Positions 1 to 12,004 of a stretch of 64,000 nt of DNA are shown here, in pieces; the stretch's first letter is position 1, and each line of letters begins with the position of its first letter. Where the stretch lies: NCBI GenBank assembly GCA_015501595.1, contig JADNRX010000081.1:112124-176123 (forward strand), given 5' to 3'. The position numbers were made by a program, and so were the translations under genes. The notes beneath the pieces were generated by a model, which did not search any database, was not told the DNA's origin, and saw only the letters and a list, made by a program, of their open reading frames with translations. The stretch comes from Hymenopellis radicata. Taxonomy: Eukaryota > Basidiomycota > Agaricomycetes > Agaricales > Physalacriaceae.

Positions 1-118
1 AGCGTCTTTTACCCGTTACTGTAAAGGTTGGATTCGTTTCGAGGTATAGTCTGTCGGGGGCGTCCTTTGTTAGCCCCTCTGTTGCGAGTGCGTCCGCTCT
101 TTCATTCCCTTCTATACC

Positions 119-1495
119 TAGAGACTGCCACGGATCGTGAACCGGATCGATCCGCGATCCGTTTCACGGATATCCGTGGTCTTAAAGCCATGACCGTGAT
201 CCGTCCTACGATCCGGATCGCTACATGATCCGATCCGTTAGGGTGATCCGATCCGCGGATCGAGTCACGGATCTGACCCGCGGATACTCGTAAATGACAA
301 TGGTATTTTTTTTCGGTACGGCGCGGAACGTCCAAGAGGACGTTCCACATACCGTACACGAAAAGAACGGGTGAGGGGGGACCAGGAGTGCGAAGCAAGG
401 GAATGGAAAATGGAGGTGGTGGGGTCACTGGGCTGTCGTCATCGTCGTGGTCGTCGTGGTCGCCAGTGTCGTTGTCAGTGTCGTGTCTGTAAGCAGTGAA
501 AATGTTAGAGAAAAAATGATGTAACGCACCTGTCTGCGCGGCGTCGTCTGCAGATGCGCCGCGCCCATTTTCCCGCCACCTCCTCCGGTCTTCGAGCCTG
601 CTAGCGGCAGGATGGAGGCGTCGCCCAGCGTGCCGTGACCCTTTGAGGACCATCGTCGTTGTTTTTTCTTGTCTGCTGCCGCTTGGGGGGCTTACGCGTC
701 GACGCTGGCCCGTTGCTAAGGCGTCGTGGCCGTAGCAACGGCCTGTATCGTCCCGGAGCATCCAGCGAGCGTTCTGTCGTTGCTGTCGTAGACTAAAAAA
801 AGAAAAGAAAATGTAGTAAATGGCGTACTGTTGTTGTATCCGCGATAATTCGAATCACAGCGCGATGTGCGACCGTCTCTGCTCCACAGGCGTCCCGTAC
901 CGTCCAGGGACGTTGCAGCCCCATCCCGAGGCCTCACGCATAGCGGATCGTGGTCGTGTCGGTGCCGTCGTGAAGACGAGCACCATAGATCACCCCGGAA
1001 TGTATCCGAGGGCGTAGCGGTCGGCGTGGAGCCAAACCGCACGAAGAAGCGACACAGAACAGAGAGAAGAGGTTGGAGAAGCCCCAGAAGAAGTTCTGGG
1101 GCTGACGAGCATGATCGCGAGATCGTGCTGTGGTGGGAGGAGTGAAAGAGCCAGCATATAAGCTGATCGATCCTTATCCGGCGATTGCCGGCAGGTTCGG
1201 CCAGCTCGGCGATTGGGAAAATTCGACCGCAACGTCGTTTCTGGGTGACGTTGCGGCCGTTTGAGGTCCAATAAAATTGTAAAAATCTTCAAAAATAGGA
1301 CATGAAGTTGTCTGAGAGTACGGATCGAGCACGGATCGATGGCACGGATATCCGTGCACACCTCAGCCAGACCGTGAACCGTGCCGCGATCCGGATCGCA
1401 CGGATCGGATCGCTGTTTTCTGATCCGATCCGCGGATCGAGTCGGGGATCGGGTGGCGGATATCCGTCGATTTACCCGATCCGTGGCAGACTCTA
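119..1495. mobile_element. hAT-like non-autonomous element A, GGATCCGATCC-type ends
   Basis: Inverted termini TAGAGACTGCCACGGATC (119) and GATCCGTGGCAGACTCTA (ends 1495) are flanked by an exact 8-bp duplication, tctatacc, at 111-118 and 1496-1503. TAGAG termini plus 8-bp duplications are the hAT signature. About 180 bp inside each end is packed with variants of GGATCCGATCCGCGGATC. The interior has no convincing ORF and holds the core word GGCTTACGCGTCGACG near 690 and a CCGGCGATTGCCGG block near 1180. It sits in the RNase H domain of the LINE. Confidence 0.93.
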
Positions 1496-4400
1496 TCTAT
1501 ACCCGAGTGACCTTTGACCCACTGCAGAGTCGTCTTTCCTGTACGTTCGCGCATACTAGCAGCAAGCGTTTTGAGTGCTTTCGCGTCTGCTACTCCAACC
1601 CAGCCTTTGTCTTCATTTTTTTGTGCGTGTTTTGTTACGGCTTCCAGCGTTGTTCTTGAGTCGCTCTTTATTGCTAGGTCTTCGCTCTCGTCTGCGACAA
1701 TTGTGGCACGGTATGCGCCTATGATCTCGCCAAGTTGGTTAGATGGTTTCCCAAGCTCTTTTGGCAGGCGGATTGCTTCATTCCTGGGGTCATCTTCCCC
1801 GAACCATACTCCGGCGCTGGCTCTTGCGTCATCGTCGCCGTTCTTCGTGCACCCGCCATCTGTGTATACGACCTGCTTCCCGTTCGGCACTAGGCCGTCG
1901 TCCGATCTTTCCCAGTCTATCTTCGGTATGGGCAGCTCGTTGCACACCTTCCCTGTCGTGAAGATCCGGAAAGCTTCCGCTATGGAGCCCTGGTCCGTCA
2001 GATTTCGGTTAAACGTCCTTTCTCGTTGTGGGTCTGCTGCCTCTTCTTCTGTCTCCTTCGGTGGTAGCACCTCTCCGTCCTCCGGCTGTTCGTGGAGCGG
2101 GTTCCACTTTGGTGGGAGAGCGCCGAGGAGTGTTTGGGCTCGCTGCATGCACCGGTTCGGGTTTTGGCACCCTCCTTGTCTCATTATTGTGCAGCGGTTG
2201 CATTTGCATCGCTTATTTCCTTTGTGCCCTGCAAGCTTGATGCATTTTGCGAATATTTCCGCATCTCCAACTGTTCTCACGCCGTGAACTTCTCGCAGGC
2301 ATACACTCTCTTTCTGATCAAGCTTCAGACGTCTTCTTTTATCCGCCTCAGAGTGTAGCCATATTGGCATTTCTTGCATCGTGTCTCTCCTGAAGGCTAG
2401 TCCTTCGAGTCTGAGGCCGTACTTTGCCCCGATGCTAACCATCTCTTTCAGGTCTTTCGGGAGCGCCCTTGTTCTGGCTTTCCAGCTCTGTAGATACATG
2501 TTCATTCGTGTGAACTCCTCTGATTCTTGCGGGCAGTCCGGGGCGTGGTGCGCTAGAATCGCATCTGCGAAGTATGTCCATGTCGCTCGGTCCTCACCCA
2601 TATTCAGCAGGGACTGAAGCCAGGTTATTGTTATAGCTTCATTTCTGGCTACTATGTCCAGGATGTCTTTCCCTCCATCATCGCGTGAGGTCTTCATCTT
2701 CGTGAAGTTTACCGGCGCCGCTTTGCCAGCCCATAGGAACGTTCGGATCCTCTTCTCCACCTTCTTCTCGATGTGCTTAGGCATCCCCTGTACCTTGGTT
2801 AGGTATTGGGTTTTGCCGCCAATAACCATCTGTATTATTAGCCGTCTCCCATCTAGCGTTGGGTGTGACCTCTCCCATAGATCCAGCCTCCTGTCTATGT
2901 CCTCAAGGATTGGCGTCCACGGCGCCGTTTCGTTCGTCTCATTCCCAGTGAACCCTCCGAGTATCCTCGCGGTTTCGCCTTCTTTGACAATTCGTATTTC
3001 TTCTGGGATTTGAAATGCGGCAGGGTCTGTCGGGTCGATCTGCCTTGTTCGCAGTACTGCCATCCGGTACGCTTTGGTTCCAACGGGTATGACCTCTGTC
3101 TTTTTTATGTTAAATTTCGCGCCTGATGCCCCGCACCAGGTTTTCAGTAACGCTTGCAGCCTTTCAAAGCTGTCCTCCGTGTCTAAGTACACGGTTGTAT
3201 CGTCTGCGAATAGCATCGCGATGAGCCGATCCAGATCTGGATGGCCCGGTATTTCAAAGCCTTTGAGGGTGGACTTCCGGAGGGATATGGCAAGCGGTTC
3301 TATAGCAAGGTCGAACAGCAGGCATGACAGCGGGTCGCCTTGGCGTACTCCCCGTGTTACTCTGTACGTCGCACTTAAGTGGCCGTTTACCATTACTGAC
3401 GTGTGAGCATTTCCGTATAGGGACTTTACTGCTGCGGTGAACTTCCCGTTCACCCCGAATTTATCGAGCGTTTTCCACAGATATTCGTGGTCAATTTTGT
3501 CGTAGGCCTTCTCCTGGTCTAGCGCAACGATAACACCGTTCGTCTCTGTTGCCTCTGCATAGGTCGTTATTATCTGGGTCAGTTTGACCTAGTCGTATAT
3601 ATTTCTTCCTGGCACAAACCCAGCCTGGTTTTTGTGGATTAGGTCCGGTGCTACTTTCGCTAGCCTTACTGTCAGGATCTTTGTGAATATCTTGTAGTCC
3701 GAGTTTAACAGCGTGATCGGCCTGTAGTTTGCTGGGTCGGTTCTGTCGTTCTTCTTATAGATGGGGCACATCCACCCTTCTGTGAACTTTGACTTCTCCA
3801 GCACTCCGTTCTCTAGGATGTCATTATATGTGTCTCGTAGCAGGTCGATCACTGTGAATTTCTTTGCCTCTCCAGCTCTATGTTTGATGATGCTGTTCTT
3901 CAGCATTTTCCAGAACTCGTATGTGAGGCCGTTTATCCCTGCAGCCTTGCACGTCTCCACCAGCTTGATTACATCTTCGATTTCGTAGTCGAGCACTTCT
4001 TCCGCTAGCGCCTCGTTGGGTTCTCTCGGTGCTTCCACGTCGATTACGTCTAGCGCTTCCTGTGTCGCCTGCTCGCGTTTTTCTCGGTCTGCTGTAGATC
4101 TTGGCTGGTCTTCACCCTGGAGCTTCTTGTGGTGTGTGCGCATTAGTGTCGCCATCTGCTTCGAGTCTTTCTCGTATATCGTCTCTCCGTTTTCAGCTGT
4201 ACGGCTTGTTTTTAGCGCCCGGATGAGGTCTCTCGTCTTCTTCTGCCGTCCGTTCGCCGTCCACGTCTTGGACATTGACTCGTTCTCTATCTTGTTGAGT
4301 ATCTTGATGTTCTTTCTTTTCCTTCCATGACGCCTGCGGTTCAGCTCACGCAGCCACTCAGTTATCAGGCCTGCCTCAAACATTTTTGTTTGGTCATTAA

Positions 4401-5453
4401 AGTCCTTATTATTTAGCACATCCCTGCTCAAACAGGGTCTGCGGGTTCTCGTTTTCCGTTCTCCGCTCTTGGTGACTTGTCAGGTCATTCATCTTTTCCG
4501 CTGTTTTATGGGTTTCTTCTACCGCGTACTTCATGAATTGCTTGTCTTTGACGACTACATCTGGTATGGACCAACGTCCCGTCCCAGTATCTGGAGCTTC
4601 GTCGCAAGTAAGTTGGACGGATACCATCTGGTGATCCGTCTTGACTGCGGGTTCTTCGATGTCCCACTCTCGCGAGTTCACGAAGAGCTCTTCTGTGACG
4701 TATATCTGGTCCAGTCGTGCCATTTTCAGGTTGGTGTGTTGGTATGTATAGTTCTTTTCGTCTGGGAAGGTTCTCCGCCAGCCGTCGCTGAGCTTCAGTT
4801 TCGTTTTTAGCGCGTCAAACGCCATGACTGCGGCTTCGTTGTCCTCTTTGACCGGCAGCCGGTCAATCCCTTCTTCGACCAGGTTTGTGTCGCCCCCCAA
4901 CAGGTCTGGTCTTGGTACATTTGGGTGGGTTTCATAGAAGGTGAGCACCTTCTTCCAGAATTCTGCGTTTACCGCTGGGCTGCTGTTTGGCGCGTAGACC
5001 CCTAGCACGTTCAAGGCTTTACCATGGTGCCACTCGAATTGGACCTGCAGCGCGTGTCCTGGTACTATCTCCCAGCGTTTAAGGTTGTCTGTGTTCGTGA
5101 GCCGTTTATTGAAGGTGATCGCCACACCTCCAGCGTTCGGGCGTCCGGGTATCTCTGAGTGTTCGACATGCATGACACTCTCAAAGATATCATCTATCTT
5201 CTTCTTTCTCTCACTGTTTAGGTGCGCTTCTCCCACTATCATAACTGCAATGCGTCTATCCCGGAGTTCTTGGTTCAGGTGAAGCCACTTGTTCTCTGGG
5301 TCATTCGGGGACATTGAGCCATTTCCCTTAATGTTCAGTGCTGCTACTCTAAGGTGCGCTTTCGTGTTTTTCCTAGACTTCTGGCGTCCTCTCCTCCTTC
5401 TCCCTGCCACTTTTAGCGCGGGTGGTGGTCTAGGTGGGGGATGTGGTCTTCCC

Positions 5454-6556
5454 TAGAGACCTCAACGAGTCACCGAGTCACCGAGTCATCTGGTGACTCG
5501 ACTCGCTTCGGGCACGTCGGCGTTCGCACTCGTGTGACTCGCGAGTCACGTACTCGCGAGTCTGAGCACGAGTCTGAGTATTGATTTTCAGACCACGAGT
5601 CATCACACGATGACTCACAAATATTTAGATCTATATTTAAACTAAATTTACAAATTTTTTGCAGAGCAAATGGTCCGCAACGTCTCGAGAACGAGACGTG
5701 CGCGATTATCCTGCCCGATCCGGCGATCCGGGCCGAGTCCCGAAGCGACGCGTCAGCGTCTGATCGAGTGTTATTTCTTTCTTCTGAACCACCACCACGA
5801 CCACCACGACTACCCAGGGAGTGACGATTGTCGCTCCCGCTGCTCTGACGATTGTCAGGCAGCCTGTGGGGTGTGGATTTGGCTCTGGCTCTGTGCCGGG
5901 CCTGCTGCTGCTGGCTCTGCGCCAGTAGCAGATCTTGAGGACGACTTCAAGCCGGCGACGACGACACCGGCGCTCGACTCTAAGTCGGCGTCCATATAAA
6001 TGGAGACCGACTTCACGTCGTCTTCATGGAAACGTGGACGCGACGCGTAAGCCCCAGCAAGTGGGCAGTATTCAACGATGATGGCGATGACACGACGACC
6101 GAGATGGACGGCGATGAGAAGGAGGAGGAGGAGGATGCAACATGACGAGGAGGAGGAGGAGGAGGTGAGGGGTCGGATGATGTGAGAGGACGTGTCGACG
6201 CCGCAACCACCACCACCACCACCACCATTCCCCATCACCACTTCCCTCACTCCTCTACCATCTTCCCCACTCTCCTACCATCACTCCCATCCCATCCTCA
6301 TGCCCAGCTGACTGTCCCCGTGCCATTGCCCGGGGATGCTCGCTGAGCATGAATACTGGGAGGTGATGGACTCGCGAGTACTCACGAGTATCCGAGATGA
6401 CTCGGACTCATGGTGAGTACTCGCGAGTGGACTCGCGATGACTCGTGAGTCATCGCGAGTCGAGTCCGACGCGAGTCTGAACTGGACTTCTTTTAGCCTG
6501 AGTACTCACGTCACGAGTCGCGAGTCTGACTCGCGTCGGACTCGTTGAGGTCTCTA
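5454..6556. mobile_element. hAT-like non-autonomous element B, GAGTCACGAGTC-type ends
   Basis: Termini TAGAGACCTCAACGAG (5454) and CTCGTTGAGGTCTCTA (ends 6556); 8-bp duplication gtcttccc at 5446-5453 and 6557-6564. The inner ends are arrays of GACTCGCGAGTC variants. The core holds CCGGCGATCCGGGCCGAG (about 5718), GACGCGTCAGCG, GACGCGTAAGCCCC (about 6040), a CGACTT..GTCG word set and GCCCGGGGATGCTCG (about 6335). Much of this core matches element J (36901-38161), although the terminal arrays of the two are unrelated. Removing it restores the LINE reading frame. Confidence 0.93.
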
Positions 6557-7004
6557 GTCTTCCCGCGTCGCTGTGTGCGTCGCTTTCTTGGGTTTGGGGC
6601 CTTATAGAGGACTCCCGCTGAGGCACTGGTGGCTCTCGTTCGTCCGGGTTGGACACGACATCGTCGTTTGCGCTGTCGTTCGACTCACGCGGGCCCTGTG
6701 TAGGAACCCTGGAATCTCGGGGTTGAGAATTCCGTAGGCCTGAGTGTTCAGAACCTACCAGGCCGCTAGTGCCTGTTCCCGACGCCACTGGTGCAGTCGG
6801 GGCTGCTCTTCGCGAAGCAGCACTGTCTCTGTTCAGTCCTCCCTCTTCATCAATGCGGCGGTCGACAGTGAGGCCGCTTACACCTCGGAGGGTGGAAGAG
6901 TTCGAACCGTTGCCTAGCCGCCCAAGATTGTTAGTTTGTTCATTGTTAGTTTGTGCAGGATGAGGGGGGTGTGAAGTCGCCCCAACGCAGTGCGCTGGGA
7001 CTTA

Positions 7005-7360
7005 CCGGGGCTGCCGGCTTGGACCTTCACTTACCAAGATCGCACACCGGCCAAGTTTCCTTTCCGGTTCATGGCGCTTACCTATCCGTTGGGTGTGCTG
7101 TTCCCTACGCTAGTAAATTCATCGCCTGAGGGATCTGTACCTGTCGAGGGAGGAAAAGGAGGGGGGGGGGGGGTGAGAGTGTTAGTGAGCTTACAGTAGA
7201 GAGTTTAAGAGGAAAAGGAGAAGGGGGAAACAGGGGAACCACGTTGTAGGGTTATGGCACAGTACTAGCAGCCAGTATACATCTTTTGTATAGCGAGTAT
7301 CTATTGACAGAGTAGTGTTGTGTTATTACATGGGGAGGCGGAGCACCATCATCCGTTCAT
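7005..7360. other. Non-coding spacer, probable LINE 5' UTR, with poly-G run
   Basis: No supportable ORF. It contains a purine-rich stretch with an uninterrupted G run near 7160-7172. It lies between the stop that closes the LINE ORF upstream and the end of the zinc-knuckle ORF. Whether it belongs to the LINE cannot be decided from one copy. Confidence 0.4.
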
Positions 7361-10300
7361 CTAGTATCCCCGACCACGGCCGCGCGCCCTATCGCCGCGT
7401 GCTCTGTCGCCGCGGAAGGCCCCTCTAGACTGACCACCTCTGGGTTTCATTGCAGGTTGGGGTCCGTACTTCGTCAGGTGGTTCGGCCCATCGTACCCGT
7501 CGACACCGAACCAGGTGCATTCCTTCTTGTCGTGCGAGATGTCCTTGCAGGTGATGCAGAAGAACTTCGACTTAAGCTTGTAGGTGCTCGCATCATTCCT
7601 GGGGCCTACAAAGCGTGCGGTCCGGGCTGCGTCTACCCACGACTTTGCAGCCTCATAGCTTGCCCTCGCGCTTGTCGTCATGTGGACCTCCCATCCAACA
7701 ATTTCGCGTTCGTGGATGGTCGGAGCTCCAGCGTCCCGAAATCGGACGCGATGCAGCTGTCGACGGTCGCATTACTTCCCAGGTGGGAGTAGGAGATGGC
7801 TACGGCGTTGCGCCACGGCTGGTGCGCCTTGAGGCTGCTCTCGACTATCCACTTGTAGTCCTGCCTGTTCTTTTCGCTGCTGTAGATGACGGCATTAGAG
7901 GACTCGCAGGTGAGGAAGCCGATGAAGGAGGAGCGGAGGCGATATACTTCTGGCCCGCTGAACGCGATGAATGCGACCGTCGTCGACATGGCCCAGATGC
8001 GCCTCTCCGTCATCTCCGCCATGAGTCTCGGCGGTACACCCGTCGCTACAAGCGAGACTGGTCCTTGACCCGCCGAGGGGTATTTGGGGTAGGCGAGACT
8101 GGGAATGGGGTTCGTCCGGGCTGGTCCCACTCTAACATCCGTGCAGTCAACGCCCGGTAGCGCTTCCGCGAGCGTACGTTGGACGTCCTCCCGGACCTCT
8201 TTCTCGTTTGTTAGGACGTCGCCACCCCGGAACATCATCAGGAACAGGGAGGAGCTGCTCTCTGCGATCATCTTTGCGAATGCGATGTCCATCTCCTGGA
8301 GGACGACGTCGGTAGGTCTTGCCACGAGTGTCATTGCTTTGCTTTCGAGGTTCATCCGGATCAGCGGGCGAGCCGACGTGAGTACCGGCGTACTAAAGTC
8401 CTCGTCCATGTCCTCATCTCTGGCGCCGAAGATGTTCTGGCCGTTAGGAGGGGGAGTGGGCGTAGGGGGGTGTGGAGCAGTAGGCGTGGCTGGAGGAGGT
8501 CTGCTTGAGTCCTTCGGCTTGGGCTGCTCGCCGTGGCGGAGGCTGAATTCGGCCTTCTTTCTTTCCAGGTCGCGCTGTACGTTCGCCGCGCCACCCTATG
8601 CACTAGGGTACATCTAGTCATACGCTCCTATAAGAGGGCTGCGTGATTCAATTTTCCCTCTGAGTAGAAATCTCTTACTATAGAGCATATCTAGATGTCC
8701 CCGGCATCGCTGGCAGGCTAGCAGCAGGCTGATGCCATACATGCCGGGTGGCTGGGCTGGGGTAGGGCATTGGCAGATAGCTAATAATAGATAGACTCAG
8801 CAGGTACATATCCAATAATAGATTTCTTCAATGAAGAGATTAGATATTGATGGGAGATGATCAGTGGACCCTGGGATGGGTAGGGAATGCCCTTGGCTAC
8901 GCAATTGTGGCGCATTTTTGATTAGGTCAGCATTAGGCTGGATGGGGTGGACATTGATGAATGCTGCTGTAGGGGATGGCTGTTGGGGTGATGAAAACCT
9001 TTTTTATAGTTTTTTGGGCTGGGAATCCAATGGTGTAAACCATTTTGCGATAGCTTCAAAATTGGGGGAGATATTAGGGGTGCAAAAATGCGCCACACTT
9101 CTAGTAGGCCTTGTACATAGCCTGTAGGGTTGGGCCTTTGATACCCTTTAGAGGTACTATAGAGCGATATCTGATATCATTTTCAGGTGATTTCATGGAA
9201 GGGTTCAAGAGATATATCAGGATGACTGCTCCAGGGCCACCAGGGATATAGCATAGGATCCTGCCACTCTGGAGACCTGAGACTTTGATACATCGTTTAT
9301 AGTAGTACTAAACCTCTATTTATGATATAGATAGTGTGCCCAACCCAGTAGTCCATGTATAGATAGGTCCCCAATGCTGTTTTAAGCATTTTCGCATTTT
9401 GGGTTATTTAACATAGGAATACCTCCCTAAATTGTACTGGGCTACCTTCATGCATTCATCCTCGACCTTTTTGCCAAAGGAACCATGTCATTTGGTGAAG
9501 GGACCACTGTTCTAGAGGTCAGTCTTCCTCCTCACCGGAGTTTTGATCAAAATTCCCACGCTCTAGAGGGAGGATCATCCACTCAATTCTACGTGTCTCA
9601 CATATGCTACTACCTTCATTTCTTCTGCAGAACGTGTATATATATTATATATATGATATCCAGGTGTCAGACTAGTAATTTAATAAGGTAGTCGTATCAG
9701 GAACTCGTCCTAAGCTCTATAGACAGTTTAGGCTACCTTCAGATAGTAATATTTCATGTTCTACTTCAAAGAGCACTCTAAAAAGTGTTTGGTTATCAAT
9801 ATATATTATATTGGATGAAGTAAGATGCATCTCTCATATGCGATACATGAGAGGTGAGACAGTGAACATGCGCAGTAGACTGACTCTTGTATAACTGCTT
9901 TCAATGCCTGAACAGGTTATAGGACATAACTGTTATCTGGTTGACAGATGTAATATCTCTCATATCACTCTAATACCAAGGTCCACCTCGCATTTCATGT
10001 CTCTTATCAATAATCATAGAGTATTGTCCAATTTATAGCAGGGCAAGTAGGTCTGCATATCTAAGGATGAGTTCCTGACATGATTACCTTATTAAATTAT
10101 TGGTCTGACACCTGGAGATCATATATATAACATATATACACGTCCTGCAGAAGAAATGAAGGTAGTAGCATATGTGAGACACGTTAAATTGAGTGGATGA
10201 TCCTCCCTCTAGAGCGTGGGAATTTTGATCAAAACTCCGGTGAGGAGGAAGACTGACCTCTAGAACAGTGGTCCCTTCACCAAATGACATGGTTCCTTTG

Positions 10301-11928
10301 GCAAAAAGGTCGAGGATGAATGCATGAAGGTAGCCCAGTACAATTTAGGGAGGTATTCCTATGTTAAATAACCCAAAATGCGAAAATGCTTAAAACAGCA
10401 TTGGGACCTATCTATACATGGACTACTGGGTTGGGGACACTATCTATATCATAAATAGAGGTTTAGTACTACTATAAACGATGTATCAAAGTCTCAGGTC
10501 TCCAGAGTGGCAGGATCCTATGCTATATCCCTGGTGGCCCTGGAGCAGTCATCCTGATATATCTCTTGAACCCTTGCATGAAATCACCTGAAAATGATAT
10601 CAGATATCGCTCTATAGTACCTCTAAAGGGTATCAAAGTCCCAACCCTACAGGCTATGTACAAGGCCTACTAGAAGTGTGGCGCATTTTTGCACCCCTAA
10701 TATCTCCCCCAATTTTGAAGCTATCGCAAAATGGTTTACACCATTGGATTCCCAGCCCAAAAAACTATAAAAAAGGTTTTCATCACCCCAACAGCCATCC
10801 CCTACAGCAGCATTCATCAATGCCCACCCCATCCAGCCTAATGCTGACCTAATCAAAAATGCGCCACAATTGCGTAGCCAAGGGCATTCTCTACCCATCC
10901 CAGGGTCCACTGATCATCTCCCATCAATATCTAATCTCTTCATTGAAGGAATCTATTATTGGATATGTACCTGCTGGGTCTATCTATTATTAGCTATCTG
11001 CCAATGCCCTACCCCAGCTCAGCCACCCGGCATGTATGGCATCAGCCTGCTGCTAGCCTGCCAGCGATGCCGGGGACATCTAGATATGCTCTATAGTAAG
11101 AGATTTCTACTCAGAGGGAAAATTGAATCACGCAGCCCTCTTATAGGAGCGTATGACTAGATGTACCCTAGTGCATAGGGTGGTGAGGAATGGAATGTCG
11201 AGCAGAGCGGCTGCAGCCGGGAGGTGCTTATCATGTGGGAGCCATCCACATGCTCTGGCGTGGGCGAATGCTTCCTCGGCAGCAGTCTTGGAAGCATATC
11301 CTGGGTGACCGACGGCACGCCCGCGATCTGAACAGCGACATCTTCCCTACTCGGAGGAGTTAGACAGTATCCTGACAATAACGAGATACTTGCCAGTCGG
11401 AAAAAATACCTGTTTGGCGGCCGGCAAAGACGACCCAGTGCTTTGAACGCCTTTTCTTCTTGGGGCGGCGAGTTTCTGCAGTGACTTTGACGTCCGGGTA
11501 ATTATTGACGATATCGGCGGCCTTGGACCTAGATCACAATAAATGTTGGGCTACGCGTCACATGAATAGGCCAAGCCATACCAGTGTTCGGTGGTCTCCG
11601 GGATACCAGCCTTGCGCGTAGGCGATAGCAGGCGATACTGCGTAAGGGGTGGCGACAACCTGGTCGGCGTGCGTGGTGGGGTCTGCGGAGGCGTGGCATA
11701 AAGGGACAGCCCTTCCAAGGCGTCGACTAAATCAAGATCGTTCTCGGGCGCTAGAGATATACTGATGAGCATTGATGAAGATGGATAGAGAAGGATACTA
11801 CTGATATGGCCATCTAGTGCGGCATCAAGAGCGACGGGATCTAATTCCGAGAGGAACTTGTCATAGCGGTTGAACTCCTGTTCTAGCTCTTGTTCGAAGG
11901 CAGACGCGGCCATGAGGGGCGAAGACAA
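7361..11928 (-). pseudogene. Zinc-knuckle protein with RNase H1-N/viroplasmin-like domain (possible LINE ORF1), split by a palindromic element
   Basis: Read on the minus strand in two blocks, 11928-11184 and 8590-7361, separated by the palindrome at 8591-11183. Block 1: an acidic N-terminus (FEQELEQEFNRYDKFLSEL), introns I place near 11.79 kb, near 11.56 kb (GTATGG...CTAG, 54 bp) and near 11.39 kb, then HWVVFAGRQTGYC...EDVAVQIAGVP...SKTAAEEAFAHARACGW. That resembles the RNase H1 N-terminal (caulimovirus viroplasmin-type) domain; a one-base deletion seems to separate VPSVTQ from YASKTAAEEA. Block 2: a Pro-rich linker, a ~240-residue region I do not recognise, then a CCHC knuckle CITCKDISHDKKEC (C-x2-C-x4-H-x4-C) and an RG-rich tail. 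Within block 2 a TGA and the next ATG overlap as ATGA (about 7678-7681), most simply a frameshift. That the two blocks are one gene is inferred from orientation and position. Introns argue against ordinary LINE ORF1 status. Confidence 0.55.
8591..11183. mobile_element. 2.6 kb near-perfect palindrome: element with ~1.1 kb inverted arms
   Basis: 8591-~9717 is repeated as its reverse complement at ~10060-11183, leaving a loop of about 340 bp. I compared the arms by eye over several hundred bases and found only a few differences (for example one base in the poly-C tract near 9367, and a C/A difference near 9130). The outer end is CCACCCTATGCACTAGGG, itself containing CCCTA...TAGGG. The arms contain a mirrored 87-codon ORF (8864-9127 and 10647-10910) with no recognisable domain. 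I could not find a target-site duplication. It interrupts the minus-strand zinc-knuckle gene. It may be a foldback or long-TIR element; a recombination-derived palindrome is the alternative. Confidence 0.8.
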
Positions 11929-12004
11929 CGTGAGGTGAGGTGCGAGAACGAATATGTCGTATTTATATAGCTATCAATTGTACACATGCATCAAAAGTAG
12001 CTAA

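Larger units (their letters stand above)
1..7001 (-). pseudogene. LINE ORF2: endonuclease-reverse transcriptase-RNase H, broken
   Basis: The N-terminal part (about 6.95-6.56 kb) is low complexity and rejoins the rest across the insertion at 5454-6556. The endonuclease (5410-4409) shows LNIKGN, VGEAHL, GDTNL, RLDQIYV and TDHQMV, the APE-fold catalytic blocks. The RT follows: PGRNIY, then ALDQEKAYDKI (motif A) and FADDTTVYL (catalytic FADD). RNase H has YTDGG, QLGEIIGAYRA, KSDSRTT and, beyond the insertion at 119-1495, NERADALA, so all four acidic positions survive. Lesions seen: a frameshift between endonuclease and RT near 4409-4431, an in-frame TAG at 3589-3591 just before motif A (CAG to TAG is the simplest change), and the two insertions. 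No ATG is visible in frame upstream of the endonuclease. It is a dead copy. Confidence 0.9.
1..7330 (-). mobile_element. Non-LTR (LINE-type) retrotransposon with APE endonuclease, RT and RNase H; runs off the left edge
   Basis: A minus-strand element whose long ORF (described separately) carries endonuclease, reverse transcriptase and RNase H. No LTRs are visible. It is interrupted by two hAT-like elements (119-1495 and 5454-6556); removing each with one copy of its 8-bp duplication restores the reading frame, so both arrived after the LINE. Domain order EN-RT-RNase H fits fungal Tad-like LINEs (family knowledge). The 3' end lies outside the window. The 5' boundary is uncertain: the ORF closes at a stop at 7002-7004 and GC-rich non-coding DNA with a poly-G run follows. 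The zinc-knuckle gene at 7361-11928 could be its ORF1. Confidence 0.88.

Noticed and set aside
8591..8620. Telomere-like CCCTA/TAGGG at the palindrome tip
   Set aside because: A single CCCTA...TAGGG pair, no tandem TTAGGG array.
8591..11183. LTR pair
   Set aside because: The two arms are inverted, not direct, so they cannot be LTRs.
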